A stretch of 64,000 nt of DNA, taken from assembly GCA_020161535.1 (NCBI GenBank), contig JAIUNW010000007.1, positions 1 through 64,000 of the forward strand, written 5' to 3'. Source of the stretch: Bacteroidota bacterium. GTDB lineage: Bacteria; Bacteroidota; Bacteroidia; Chitinophagales; Chitinophagaceae. Shown in pieces: positions 43,466 to 56,743 of the stretch. Position 1 is the stretch's first letter. Every line of letters starts with the position of its first letter. The notes beneath the pieces were generated by a model, which ran no database searches, was not told the DNA's origin, and worked only from the letters and a program-made list of their open reading frames with translations. A program made the translations under genes and the position numbers.

Positions 43466-46030
43466 ATGCATAAAATTTTGCTATTGGTTTGCCTGTTGGG
43501 ATATACGTTTTGCAGGGCGCAGTCGTGGCAGCAGGACCTGCACTATCGCATCGATGTGCAGTTGCAGGCGGAGGCAAAAACGGCGGATTGTATGTGGCAG
43601 CTGGACTATAGCAATAACAGTCCCGACAGCTTGCATAGCATCTGGATGAGCATTTCACCGAATGCCTGGAAAAACGACCGCACTGCTTATAGCGAGCAAT
43701 TGCTGCAATTGCGACAAACCGGTTTTTATTTTAGCAACGAGGCTGAAAAAGGCTATACCAGCCGCTTGTCTTTTCGGGTAAATGGCAAACAGGTAACCGC
43801 CAAAACGCACCCATCCTGGCAGGATGTGTTGGAGTTGGTGCTAACAGAGCCGATAGCGCCTGGTGCCCTGGTGCACCTCGAAGCCCCTTATCACTTGAAA
43901 TTGCCCAAGCTCATCGATCGTTTCGGGTATGCCGATAATATGCTTGTTTTCGCCGATTGGTACCCGCGCCCGATGGTGTATGATGAAGAAGGCTGGCACA
44001 TCATGCCAACCTTAACACAGGGACCACTCTACCAGGATGCTGCCAGTTTTGAAGTGAATATCCAAACTGAAAATGGCTGGCAAATAGCCAGTGCCGCCCG
44101 GCCAGCCCAATCAACAGAAGGAAATTACTACCAGTTCAATGCGGCGCGCCAAATTGAGTTTACCTGGATGGCGTTCAAAGCACCTGTATCAAATAAAGCA
44201 ACCAGCGCCAATGTATCCGCGCCTAAAAACGAAATACAGGTGTATGACCTCGGCAAAGGCGACCAAACGGCCAACATTACAGCACAGTTAAAAACGGCAT
44301 TGGCGAATCGGCGTCAAAGCCTGGGCGTCTTTCCCTACACTTCTACCCTGTTGGTGCTCGACTGGCCCGGACAACCCGAGTATATACCTGGTTGGATACT
44401 AGTGCCCAAACAGCGAAAGAACCTGGATCTGGAACAACTGATCGACCAGCAGGTGCTCCAACAATACCTGTACAGTATCAATATCAATCACCGCGCTAAA
44501 CCCTGGCTGGTGAAGGGGTTGATCAATTACCTGCAATCGCCGGAGCTACTAACGGTAGCGGATAGCCGAAAATGGCAGTATGTTCATTCGCGCCATTGGC
44601 AGCAATCGTTCCAAACGCCATTCGACAGCTTGCCCTTGTATAACCTCGAAGCGATGACATCGGTAAAAGGCGGCATGCATTTCAGGCAAGCAGCTAAGTC
44701 AGCGCGCACAACGATCTTTGACAGCAGTTTGCGCCGGGATTTTCAGTTGTATCGGTTTCAACGCCCGCCTGCCAATTGGATGCCAATGCCGGCAGATAGC
44801 AGTTTACCTGATCTGCGGCCTTCGTCGGTGGCCTTGAATCTTTTTCCTTTCCGACCATCATCCCCTACCAAATATGCTTTGGGTTTGTTGCCGGCACTGG
44901 GCTACAACCAGTACGATGGGTTCATGGGCGGCCTTTTACTGCACAATATCGAGGCCTGGCAACCGAAGCTGGAGTACCTCCTGGCGCCCTTGTATGGCTT
45001 CAAGAGTAAAAAGTTTTCCGGCCTGGCTGATGTTCGATACAATATTTATGGCAAACAATACCGAAGTTACTGGCAGGTGGGTGTGCAGGCTGCTTTGTTT
45101 AGTATGGACGAACTTACTGGCAACACCGGCAATACCATTTTTCGTTTCAATAAAATAGCACCGTATATCCGTTGGCAATGGCCAGAAACCGATCCCTGGT
45201 CTTACCGCCAGCGATCTATTCAATTCAAGTCTTATTTCATCGGCGAAAACCAACTGCAACTGCACAACAGCGATTATGTTTTGGGCACCACACATCGGCA
45301 ATTGCAGCAATTGTTGTTTCGCTGGAAAGATGATCGCGTTTTATATCCGTATGATTACAAACTACAGGTCGATTACCAGTCTGCCTTTACGCGGCTCACC
45401 TTCGCCGGGAAATATTTTTTCAATTATCCCCAACCTGGTCGCGGTTTTTCCATGCGGCTGTTTGCCGGCAAATTCTTTTACAACCAGTCGACCCATAGCC
45501 AACTAGGCCTTAGCCGATACTTTCTCAACCTCACGGGTGCCAACGGCTATGAAGATTATACTTATGCCGATTATTTTGCGGGTCGGAATGAATTTTCGGG
45601 CTGGAAGAGCCAACAGATCATGGAGCGCGATGGGTTCTTTAAAGTGCGCACCGATTTGTTGAACAGCAAGATTGGCAAAACCGATAACTGGTTGGCGGCT
45701 GTTAATATGCGCACCGATATTCCAGATGGCATCAATCCGCTTTCTTTGTTACCGGTGCGCGTGCCCCTGCGAATTTTTGCCGACATTGGTACGTATGGTG
45801 ATGCCTGGTCGGCCAACTACGAAGGCCAGCGCATATTGTTTGATGCCGGTTTGCAGGTTTCATTGTTACAAGAGGCCATGCATATTTATGTACCAGTTGT
45901 TGCCAGCAAACCATTTCGTGATTACAATAAATCAGTACTGGGCGAGAAAAGATTCTGGAAAACGGTTTCCTTTTCTTTCAACCTGGAAGCTTTGCGTAAC
46001 CAATCCGAACAACCGCTTTATTTGCCATAA
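43466..46030 (+). CDS. M1-peptidase-like protein with lost zinc site and a barrel-like C-terminus
   Basis: An 854-residue exported protein (signal LLLVCLLGYTFCRAQ). Residues 20-360 follow the M1 aminopeptidase layout: WMSISPNAWKNDRTAYSEQL, then the region that should hold HExxH. There it reads QQVLQQYLY (328-336), and the third-ligand site WxDEG is WLVKG (347-351), so both His and both Glu ligands are replaced. It cannot be a zinc peptidase. From about 470 the protein becomes strand-rich with many aromatic residues and is likely an outer membrane barrel. It lies inside the polysaccharide gene run, where it might act as a scaffold, chaperone or channel. Homologues with an intact site are common in Bacteroidota. 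Confidence 0.72.
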   Translation: MHKILLLVCLLGYTFCRAQSWQQDLHYRIDVQLQAEAKTADCMWQLDYSNNSPDSLHSIWMSISPNAWKNDRTAYSEQLLQLRQTGFYFSNEAEKGYTSRLSFRVNGKQVTAKTHPSWQDVLELVLTEPIAPGALVHLEAPYHLKLPKLIDRFGYADNMLVFADWYPRPMVYDEEGWHIMPTLTQGPLYQDAASFEVNIQTENGWQIASAARPAQSTEGNYYQFNAARQIEFTWMAFKAPVSNKATSANVSAPKNEIQVYDLGKGDQTANITAQLKTALANRRQSLGVFPYTSTLLVLDWPGQPEYIPGWILVPKQRKNLDLEQLIDQQVLQQYLYSININHRAKPWLVKGLINYLQSPELLTVADSRKWQYVHSRHWQQSFQTPFDSLPLYNLEAMTSVKGGMHFRQAAKSARTTIFDSSLRRDFQLYRFQRPPANWMPMPADSSLPDLRPSSVALNLFPFRPSSPTKYALGLLPALGYNQYDGFMGGLLLHNIEAWQPKLEYLLAPLYGFKSKKFSGLADVRYNIYGKQYRSYWQVGVQAALFSMDELTGNTGNTIFRFNKIAPYIRWQWPETDPWSYRQRSIQFKSYFIGENQLQLHNSDYVLGTTHRQLQQLLFRWKDDRVLYPYDYKLQVDYQSAFTRLTFAGKYFFNYPQPGRGFSMRLFAGKFFYNQSTHSQLGLSRYFLNLTGANGYEDYTYADYFAGRNEFSGWKSQQIMERDGFFKVRTDLLNSKIGKTDNWLAAVNMRTDIPDGINPLSLLPVRVPLRIFADIGTYGDAWSANYEGQRILFDAGLQVSLLQEAMHIYVPVVASKPFRDYNKSVLGEKRFWKTVSFSFNLEALRNQSEQPLYLP

Positions 46031-46032
46031 AC

Positions 46033-46953
46033 ATGCAGCCGGATTCAACCATACGATTGTTGCGCCGCGAAGAATTGGATGAAACGAAGTGGGTGGCTTG
46101 TATCGAGAAGGCGGGAAATAACCTGATCTATGGCCAGCAGTATTACCTTGATGCAGCCACTGAAAATTGGTGGGCCCTGGTAGCGGGCGATTATAAAACG
46201 GTGATGCCACTGACCTGGCGCAGAAAACATTTTTTCAGCTATCTCTACCAGCCACTGTGGTGCCAACAATTGGGTTTGTTTTCATCAACACCCGTTTCAA
46301 CGGAATTAACAGCTGCCTTTCTTCGCAAAGCAAAAACGTATTTCACTTACGGCGAGATATGCCTGAACTATGCCAACCCTATTGCAGCCAGCAGGAACAG
46401 AAACAATTATATTCTGCCGCTTAGCAATGACTATGTATTGATACGCCAGCAATACAACGAGAACCTCAACAGGAATTTGAAAAAGGCCGCCACGGCAGGA
46501 TTGCTGTATGAACAGTCGACCAACTTTGCCGGGAGCATAGACTTTTTTCGCAGCAACTATGAAAACCGGATAGCGATTAACGAAAGCGACTGGACTACAC
46601 TACACAGCATCTGTAAACACCTGCAAGGGAGAAACCAGCTACTGGTACGATCTGCCGTCGTTGACAACCAGGTATTAAGTAGTTGCCTCGTGCTGCGCGA
46701 CCAGCACCGATTGTATCTGCTGATTATTGCGACCAACGAAAAAGGCAAAACAGTGGCGGCGAGTCATTTTATCATCGATCGACTGATACAGGAATTCCAG
46801 GGTCAGCACCTGTTGCTCGATTTTGAAGGATCCGATGTACCGGGTATTGAACGCTTCTATGCCGGTTTTGGGGCCAGCAACCAGCCCTATTTCTTTTATG
46901 GATGGAACCAGCTTCCCTTTCCATTCCGCTGGGTGAAGCCGCGCTATTTATAA
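46033..46953 (+). CDS. FemAB/GNAT-like acyltransferase
   Basis: A 306-residue protein starting two bases after the preceding stop. The first half has LIYGQQYYLDAATENWWAL and LTWRRKHFFSYLYQPLWCQQ; the second half has SSCLVLRDQHRLYLLIIATN and GKTVAASHFIIDRLIQEFQG, then LLLDFEGSDVPGIERFYAGF, matching FemAB-like double-GNAT proteins. Such enzymes transfer amino acids or acyl groups to cell-wall or lipid precursors. The context suggests modification of an envelope polymer. The stop overlaps the end of the convergent ispD gene. Confidence 0.7.
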   Translation: MQPDSTIRLLRREELDETKWVACIEKAGNNLIYGQQYYLDAATENWWALVAGDYKTVMPLTWRRKHFFSYLYQPLWCQQLGLFSSTPVSTELTAAFLRKAKTYFTYGEICLNYANPIAASRNRNNYILPLSNDYVLIRQQYNENLNRNLKKAATAGLLYEQSTNFAGSIDFFRSNYENRIAINESDWTTLHSICKHLQGRNQLLVRSAVVDNQVLSSCLVLRDQHRLYLLIIATNEKGKTVAASHFIIDRLIQEFQGQHLLLDFEGSDVPGIERFYAGFGASNQPYFFYGWNQLPFPFRWVKPRYL

Positions 46954-47628
46954 ACCCATCTCCCGCTCTTCTAAAATTTTTTCGGCCATCAGCAGGTCAA
47001 GTGGACGCGTTATTTTCAGGTTGGTTGATTCACCTTCAATTAAATGAATTTTCACCCCCAGTTTTTCGACCACACTCGCTTCATCGGTAAATGATTCATG
47101 GTAATCTTGTTCAAAAGCCGACTTCACCAGTTCAGAGAAAAAAGTCTGCGGGGTTTGTATCAACTTCACTTTGTTGCGATCGATCATTTCCGTGCCGTTG
47201 AAGCGCTCCAGTCTTACCGTGTCGACCGATGTAGTAGCTGGAATCGCATTGCCTTTGTCGACCGCTTCTTCATAACAACGCCTGATCAAAGCCGGTGTCA
47301 ACAGGCAGCGCACCCCATCGTGTACAAAAATGATCGAATGCCGGTGGATATGCTGCAGGCCGTTTTTAACTGAATGAAACCTGGTTTCGCCCCCAACGGT
47401 GATCCATATGCGCTCAGGGGCATAGGTTGTACCGATGATCTGTTTGCCTGTTTCCAAATGCTGTTCGGGCAATACCAGGATGATATGCAAATCGGGATAG
47501 GCATCCAGAAAAGCGGTCAGCGTATGCCAAATCACCGGCTTGCCCCGCAAATCAAGAAACTGCTTGGGAATGGTTGTACCCATGCGCAATCCCGAACCAC
47601 CCGCCACTATCACCGCATATTTTTCCAT
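46948..47628 (-). CDS. ispD: 2-C-methyl-D-erythritol 4-phosphate cytidylyltransferase
   Basis: A 226-residue protein read from the ATG at 47628 (MEKYAVIVAGGSGLRMGTTI); a start three codons earlier is less likely. It couples CTP to methylerythritol phosphate in the MEP isoprenoid pathway. Motifs: GGSGLRMGTTIPKQFLDL for CTP binding, VHDGVRCLLTPALI, and the C-terminal RPLDLLMAEKIL. Its ATG is only 11 bases from the divergent DUF4230 gene. It converges with, and overlaps by six bases, the end of the FemAB-like gene. Confidence 0.95.
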   Translation of the reverse strand: MEKYAVIVAGGSGLRMGTTIPKQFLDLRGKPVIWHTLTAFLDAYPDLHIILVLPEQHLETGKQIIGTTYAPERIWITVGGETRFHSVKNGLQHIHRHSIIFVHDGVRCLLTPALIRRCYEEAVDKGNAIPATTSVDTVRLERFNGTEMIDRNKVKLIQTPQTFFSELVKSAFEQDYHESFTDEASVVEKLGVKIHLIEGESTNLKITRPLDLLMAEKILEEREMGL

Positions 47629-47639
47629 AATTTGCAAAT

Positions 47640-48206
47640 ATGCTACAAATTAGGCACTCTGTATTATTCGCTTGCATCCTCTTGCAGTTGGCCTGCAAAC
47701 AAAAGCAAGACCCTGTAACACGGGTGCTGCAGGTGCGCGACATGAGTGCCTTGGCCACCACCGAATACAGCATTACGAAAATTGTGAAAGCCAGCGACGA
47801 CAAAACCTGGTATAAATTCGGCGATCGAAAAATATTGATGTCGGTCGAAGCCGATGTTCGGGCAGGCATCGACCTGGCGCAGTTAAAAAAAGAAGATGTC
47901 ATCATCAATGGCAAATCCATCCAACTAAACCTACCTGCACCGAAAATTATGTCGGTAAACCTGCCGCCAGAAAAAATAAAAGTGGAATACGAGGATATTG
48001 GTCCCTTGCGCGATCCGTTCGACAATGCTGCGCGCGATGCGTTGCTGGCGCAGGCGGAAAAACAAATTCGCAGTGCGATGGACCAAACCGCCATACTGGC
48101 CGACACCGAAAAAAACACCCGCAACCTACTCAGCAATTTTTTGCAACAGGCCGGTTACGAGCAAATTGAGATTCGCTTCGGCAATACCAAACAAACACTG
48201 CAATGA
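47640..48206 (+). CDS. DUF4230 lipoprotein (first of a tandem pair)
   Basis: A 188-residue protein with a lipoprotein signal (lipobox LQLAC, Cys19). The body shows DUF4230 features: TTEYSITKIVKASDD, KILMSVEADVRAGIDLAQLK, ILNLPAPKI-like SIQLNLPAPKIMSV, and a C-terminal helix of LLSNFLQQAGYEQIEI. The family is widespread and its function is unknown. Its stop overlaps the next gene's ATG (ATGA), so the two are coupled. Confidence 0.85.
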   Translation: MLQIRHSVLFACILLQLACKQKQDPVTRVLQVRDMSALATTEYSITKIVKASDDKTWYKFGDRKILMSVEADVRAGIDLAQLKKEDVIINGKSIQLNLPAPKIMSVNLPPEKIKVEYEDIGPLRDPFDNAARDALLAQAEKQIRSAMDQTAILADTEKNTRNLLSNFLQQAGYEQIEIRFGNTKQTLQ

Positions 48207-48826
48207 CCAGGTCAATATTTAAAATAATTGGTTATGCCGTTGTTATCGTACTGGCTTACCTGCTGCTGGCTAAAATAGGCTGGCTGCCTTCGCCCGCATC
48301 CTGGTTTCGGCCCGCGCCTGTCAGCATAGACGAAACACCCCTGCTGGTAAACCGCATACGTGCACTCAGCGAATTGTCCAGTTTGTCGGTTCAAGACGAA
48401 GTAGTGGTTACACAAATCAAACCAGCCGGCACCGCCAAACAAATCATCAGCCTGGTAACACCGGGCGCGGCACCGGCGCTCGATCACCTGGTATTAGTGG
48501 TGAAAGGCGAATTAGAATTGGGTACCGATTTGAAAGGGTTGACCGAGCAACAGGTTTTTATTGCCGGCGATTCCATCGCTATCCATCTGCCGGCGGCCAA
48601 GGTATTGCTGGCGCAAATCAATCCTTCGCAAACTGAAACCTTTATTGAGGAGGGTGACTGGACACCAGACGAAATAACCAAACTGAAAATCAAAGCCCGC
48701 GATCAATTGATTGAACGCGCCAAACAAAAAGGGCTCTTGCAAAAAGCAAATGAGCGATCGCTTAAAATCATGGAAGACTTTTTAAGAACACTGGGCTTCA
48801 ACAAAACCTCAGTAAGCAGTCAATAA
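48203..48826 (+). CDS. DUF4230 protein with an N-terminal membrane anchor (second of a tandem pair)
   Basis: A 207-residue protein. A TM helix lies at residues 6-24 (IGYAVVIVLAYLLLAKIGWL); the rest repeats the DUF4230 plan seen in the gene before it (LVVKGELELGTDLKGLTEQQ, SIAIHLPAAKVLLAQINPSQ, KIMEDFLRTLGFNKTSV). The pair arose by duplication but has diverged in anchoring: one by lipid, one by helix. Its end overlaps the convergent heptose kinase gene by 18 bases. Confidence 0.84.
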   Translation: MTRSIFKIIGYAVVIVLAYLLLAKIGWLPSPASWFRPAPVSIDETPLLVNRIRALSELSSLSVQDEVVVTQIKPAGTAKQIISLVTPGAAPALDHLVLVVKGELELGTDLKGLTEQQVFIAGDSIAIHLPAAKVLLAQINPSQTETFIEEGDWTPDEITKLKIKARDQLIERAKQKGLLQKANERSLKIMEDFLRTLGFNKTSVSSQ

Positions 48827-49804
48827 GGCTTGACATTCTTTCAGCAACCTGGCTTTGTTGATGGCGGCTGTTCCAACTTCTTCACAAACGAGTCCACCGG
48901 CAATATTCGCCACGGCAGCAAACAGGGCCAGGTTCTTGGTAGCGGCGTACACCAGCGAAGCCACTGCTATGACAGTATCGCCCGCACCCGACACGTCGGC
49001 TATATTGCGAATATGCGAGGGAAGAATGCCAGCTTCGTTTTTTGTGCCATAATACACGCCTTTTTCAGACAGTGTAATAAAAGATATCTGGTGATGCAGT
49101 TTTTCGGCCAATAGCCGATGCACTTCGTTGAGGCTTTCCTGGTTAACTGTTTCCAACAGAATATTCAACCCTTCTTTTACTTCTTTGAGGTTGGGTTTGA
49201 AAATATCTACCTGTCGATAAGCGAAGAAATTTTTCTTCTTTGGATCAACGGTGGTGATTACCCCGTTCTCCTTACAACAACGCACAACGGCTTCAATCAA
49301 GCTGGCCGTTAATACACCTTTGTTATAATCTTCGAAGATGAGCACTGCAGGTTTTTCCTGCACGATATAGGTGGAAATGCGCTCCAGTAGTGCCGTTTCC
49401 ACTTCTGCGCTCAGGTCTTTGGTGGTTTCGCTATCCAACCGCATCATTTGCTGGTTGCGGCTGATGACCCGTACTTTATTGGTTGTCTTTCTTTCCTGGC
49501 TGAAAATAATATAACTGGTATCAATCTGGTTGTCGGTAAGCAATTGATCCAGTTGTTTGCCATCGGCATCTTCACCCAGCACAGAGAATATGCTTGTTTG
49601 TGCGCCCATGGCCACGAGGTTCAGCGCCACATTTCCGGCGCCACCAATTCGCCATTCACTTTTATCGAGCAACACCACCGGCACGGGTGCTTCCGGCGAA
49701 ATGCGGTCAACATGACCCCACCAATACGTATCAAGCATAACGTCGCCCACCACTGCCACTTTCATGTTGCGGAAGGAGTCGAAAAGCGTAACGAAATTGG
49801 TCAC
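48809..49804 (-). CDS. hldE: D-glycero-beta-D-manno-heptose-7-phosphate kinase (PfkB family)
   Basis: A 331-residue carbohydrate kinase. KVAVVGDVMLDTYWWGHVDR and ISPEAPVPVV, GGAGNVALNLVAMGA, then the anion-hole motif SGAGDT near the C-terminus, are typical of RfaE1/HldE kinase domains that make heptose 1,7-bisphosphate for LPS inner core. The cytidylyltransferase half of bifunctional HldE is absent. The start is GTG at 49804: the frame fits the family's usual MNF..LF.SF start, and an ATG 13 codons later would drop the first strand. It follows the OmpH gene by one base, giving an envelope operon. Confidence 0.88.
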   Translation of the reverse strand: MTNFVTLFDSFRNMKVAVVGDVMLDTYWWGHVDRISPEAPVPVVLLDKSEWRIGGAGNVALNLVAMGAQTSIFSVLGEDADGKQLDQLLTDNQIDTSYIIFSQERKTTNKVRVISRNQQMMRLDSETTKDLSAEVETALLERISTYIVQEKPAVLIFEDYNKGVLTASLIEAVVRCCKENGVITTVDPKKKNFFAYRQVDIFKPNLKEVKEGLNILLETVNQESLNEVHRLLAEKLHHQISFITLSEKGVYYGTKNEAGILPSHIRNIADVSGAGDTVIAVASLVYAATKNLALFAAVANIAGGLVCEEVGTAAINKARLLKECQALLTAY

Positions 49805-49805
49805 C

Positions 49806-50393
49806 TTATTTCTTTTTGTATTCTGCGTTGAGTCCGTCGATCAATTGGTTGGTGATATTGTACACCGTGTCTTTGTAAAACATCAGCTCAGGTTCATAAC
49901 TCATGATGAAAGAATAGCCTTTGTTTTTATTGAATTCTTTGAGATAGCCTTCAATCTTTGTTTTGATGTTCTTTTTATAGTCCATCTTCAGGGTCTCCAA
50001 CTGCTGCTCAAGCGACAACCGGCGCTGCTGGTAATTTTGTTGCATTTGCGCATACTCACGCTGTACCGCGTCGGCTTCAGACTGGCTCATCGACGGGCCT
50101 TTTTTCTGCCACTCGCTGATCTTTTTCTGGTAATTCTTCTCCATGCTGGCGAGTTCGTTGTTCATCGCCTCTTCTTTCACTTTCAATTCGCCCAACGCGT
50201 CTTTGAAAAACTCATACTTATTCTGCAAAGAGTCAATGTCAAAATAGGCGATCCTGAAATCGCCGCTGGGTTTTTCACCCGCATCGGTGGCAGCGGGTTT
50301 AACCGCCTCTTTAACCGGGGTTGACGTTTTATAAATGGCATACCCGCTGAGTGCTATGGCAACGGCGCTGAGAACTATGGAGAGCTGCTTCAT
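49806..50393 (-). CDS. OmpH/Skp-like periplasmic chaperone
   Basis: A 195-residue protein with a short N-terminal TM or signal (LSIVLSAVAIALSGYAIY). FRIAYFDIDSLQNKYEFFKD is the typical start of OmpH, followed by a long charged coiled coil (about 75-150, with KNYQKKISEWQKKGPSMSQS) and GYSFIMSYEPELMFYKDTVY, ending with the family's VYNITNQLIDGLN. Skp-like trimers hold unfolded outer membrane proteins in the periplasm. It is the first gene of a pair with the heptose kinase gene. Confidence 0.88.
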   Translation of the reverse strand: MKQLSIVLSAVAIALSGYAIYKTSTPVKEAVKPAATDAGEKPSGDFRIAYFDIDSLQNKYEFFKDALGELKVKEEAMNNELASMEKNYQKKISEWQKKGPSMSQSEADAVQREYAQMQQNYQQRRLSLEQQLETLKMDYKKNIKTKIEGYLKEFNKNKGYSFIMSYEPELMFYKDTVYNITNQLIDGLNAEYKKK

Positions 50394-50495
50394 GATCCTA
50401 ATTTGGTAGCGGCAATTTAAGTGCTTTCGCCCGATGGGAAGTCGTTAAATCCTGAATTTTAACCTTTCTCTTCCGGCGAACAAAATGGCTGTTAG

Positions 50496-50531
50496 AAAAA
50501 AAGTGTCCGGCAACATTTTCGTGCCGGACAC
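50496..50531 (-). terminator. Rho-independent terminator of rpoC
   Basis: A ten-base-pair stem (GTGTCCGGCA / TGCCGGACAC) spans 50503-50531 with a nine-base loop. On the minus strand it is followed by seven T residues (plus-strand A at 50496-50502). It lies 23 bases after the rpoC stop. The plus-strand side also has a T-run (50537-50546), so it may work both ways. Confidence 0.85.
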
Positions 50532-50553
50532 CCTATTTGTTTTTTTACATCAA

Positions 50554-54849
<4,296 letters not shown>

Positions 54850-55007
54850 AGATATACTGTAAGATGAGTTTTATGGATCCTACTGGTTGAGATTGGTTTG
54901 CTGCAAAAAAAGCCCCGCCCGTTTCCACGACCTCGTGTATAACGCAGCAGGTTGATTGTCAATACTTTATATGAAACTTACCTAGCTTTCCCAACTTAAA
55001 TAGTGGG

Positions 55008-55015
55008 CAAAGATA
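55008..55015 (-). promoter_or_regulatory. Bacteroidota -7 promoter box (TATCTTTG) for rpoC
   Basis: On the minus strand the sequence reads TATCTTTG, an exact TAnnTTTG match. No clear TTG lies 17-21 bases upstream. The rpoC ATG is about 158 bases further, giving a long leader in which I found no clear attenuator. Confidence 0.5.
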
Positions 55016-55068
55016 CGAAAAAACAAAATGGTAGCGCGGTTTTTTCAGCCGCCCGGGGCGGACTTTCC

Positions 55069-55107
55069 ACCCGACGGGTTGTACCCGACGGGTACAACCC
55101 GTCGGGT
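55069..55107. repeat. 39-bp perfect palindrome upstream of mqo
   Basis: Two exact 19-base arms (ACCCGACGGGTTGTACCCG and its complement) around a single A. It holds three ACCCGWCGGGT units and belongs to the same family as the palindromes at 31417 and 33969. It lies 31 bases before the mqo start. Confidence 0.85.
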
Positions 55108-55138
55108 AGATGTTGAATTCGTACCTTCGCCGGCAGCT

Positions 55139-56659
55139 ATGGCAAGTACACCTTCTGTAAGGCACGCTGATGTGGTGCTGATTGGCGCGGGAATCATGAG
55201 TGCAACCCTCGCCGCCCTCCTGAAAGAACTGAATCCTTCCCTGTCCATCATGGTTTTAGAGCGGCTCGACGTGCTGGCGGGCGAGAGTTCCGATGCCTGG
55301 AACAATGCCGGCACCGGTCACAGCGCCCTTTGCGAGTTGAATTACACGCCCGAAAAACCCGACGGCAGCATTGACGTCAAAAAAGCCGTTAAAATCTTTC
55401 AGCAGTTCGAAGAATCAAAACAGTTCTGGTCTTACCTCGTGAACCGGAACATCGTGCCCGACCCGAAAGACTTTATCCGCGCTGTACCCCATATCAGTTT
55501 TGTGCGCGGTCAACACGATGTCGACTACCTGCGCAAACGCTTTGAAGCCCTGCGCGCTTACCATTTCTTCGATGAGATGCAGTACACCGAAAACCGCGAC
55601 ACCATGGCCGATTGGATGCCGCTGATCATGGCTGGCCGCGACAGCAGCGAGCCGGTGGCTGCCACCCGGGTCGACAAAGGCACTGATGTCAATTTCGGCG
55701 CCCTCACCCGCAGCATTTTCCAGTCGCTCTACCTGCGCTTCGGCCTGAAAATCCACCTGGCCCACGAAGTGGAAGACCTCCAGCAACAGAAAAGCGGCCA
55801 TTGGCTTCTGGAAGTGAAAAACTTGACTACTCGTAACAAATTCCATATCCTCACCCGCTTTGTTTTTATAGGCGCCGGCGGCGGATCACTCCCGCTATTG
55901 GAAAAGTCTGCAATACCCGAAGGTCGCGGCTACGGCGGGTTTCCGGTCAGCGGACAATGGCTTCGTTGCATCAACCCCGCCATCATCGAGCAACACAAGG
56001 CAAAAGTATATGGCAAGGCATCGGTAGGTGCGCCGCCCATGTCGGTGCCCCATCTCGACACCCGCGTCATCGACGGCAACAAGGCCTTGCTCTTCGGCCC
56101 CTATGCCGGCTTTTCTACCCGCTTTCTTAAAAACGGATCGCTGATGGACCTGCCCGCCTCTATCAAATTAGACAATATTGTTCCGATGCTGAAATCGGGC
56201 CTCGACAATATGGACCTGACCAAATACCTGATTTCGCAGGTCACCCAAAGTCCGGAAGACCGGCTGGAAGCCCTGAAAGAATACATGCCCAGTGCCGAAT
56301 TGGCCGACTGGAAACTGGAGATCGCCGGCCAGCGGGTACAGGTGATTAAAAAAGACCCGGTACACGGCGGCGTGCTCGAATTTGGTACCGAGATCGTGGC
56401 CTCCCAAGATGGAACCATTGCTGCCTTGCTGGGCGCCTCACCCGGCGCTTCTACCGCTGTAAGCATCATGCTCGACCTGCTCGAAAAATGCTTCCCGCAA
56501 CAACTGGCTTCCCCGCAATGGCAACAAAAGCTGCGGGAAATGATCCCCAGTTATAAGCTCTCGCTGGCCGACAACAAAATCCTGTTTGACCAAATCAATA
56601 CCGACACCGACAAAATCCTCAAATTGACGGAATCGGCAGCCGAACCTGCCCGATTCTAA
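55139..56659 (+). CDS. mqo: Malate:quinone oxidoreductase
   Basis: A 506-residue FAD enzyme read from the ATG at 55139; the longer frame from 55028 runs through the palindrome and is not real. VVLIGAGIMSATLAALLKEL is the FAD-binding glycine motif; SSDAWNNAGTGHSALCELNY, FIGAGGGSLPLLEKSAIPEG, FPVSGQWLRC and LLGASPGASTAVSIMLDLLE are typical Mqo stretches. It oxidises malate to oxaloacetate at the membrane and passes electrons to quinone, replacing or helping NAD-dependent malate dehydrogenase. A TACCTTCG just upstream resembles a -7 box. Confidence 0.96.
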   Translation: MASTPSVRHADVVLIGAGIMSATLAALLKELNPSLSIMVLERLDVLAGESSDAWNNAGTGHSALCELNYTPEKPDGSIDVKKAVKIFQQFEESKQFWSYLVNRNIVPDPKDFIRAVPHISFVRGQHDVDYLRKRFEALRAYHFFDEMQYTENRDTMADWMPLIMAGRDSSEPVAATRVDKGTDVNFGALTRSIFQSLYLRFGLKIHLAHEVEDLQQQKSGHWLLEVKNLTTRNKFHILTRFVFIGAGGGSLPLLEKSAIPEGRGYGGFPVSGQWLRCINPAIIEQHKAKVYGKASVGAPPMSVPHLDTRVIDGNKALLFGPYAGFSTRFLKNGSLMDLPASIKLDNIVPMLKSGLDNMDLTKYLISQVTQSPEDRLEALKEYMPSAELADWKLEIAGQRVQVIKKDPVHGGVLEFGTEIVASQDGTIAALLGASPGASTAVSIMLDLLEKCFPQQLASPQWQQKLREMIPSYKLSLADNKILFDQINTDTDKILKLTESAAEPARF

Positions 56660-56743
56660 GCCAGTTAGCATCGCAGCCACAGGATTTCGGTGAAGGTCAT
56701 ACGAGAATGGCCGACAAAACGTTGTTTAGGTAAGTATAATCCT

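Noticed and set aside
54890..54935. Possible attenuator in the rpoC leader (G+C-rich stretch followed by seven T on the minus strand)
   Set aside because: I could find no complementary arm for the G+C-rich part, so no hairpin forms.
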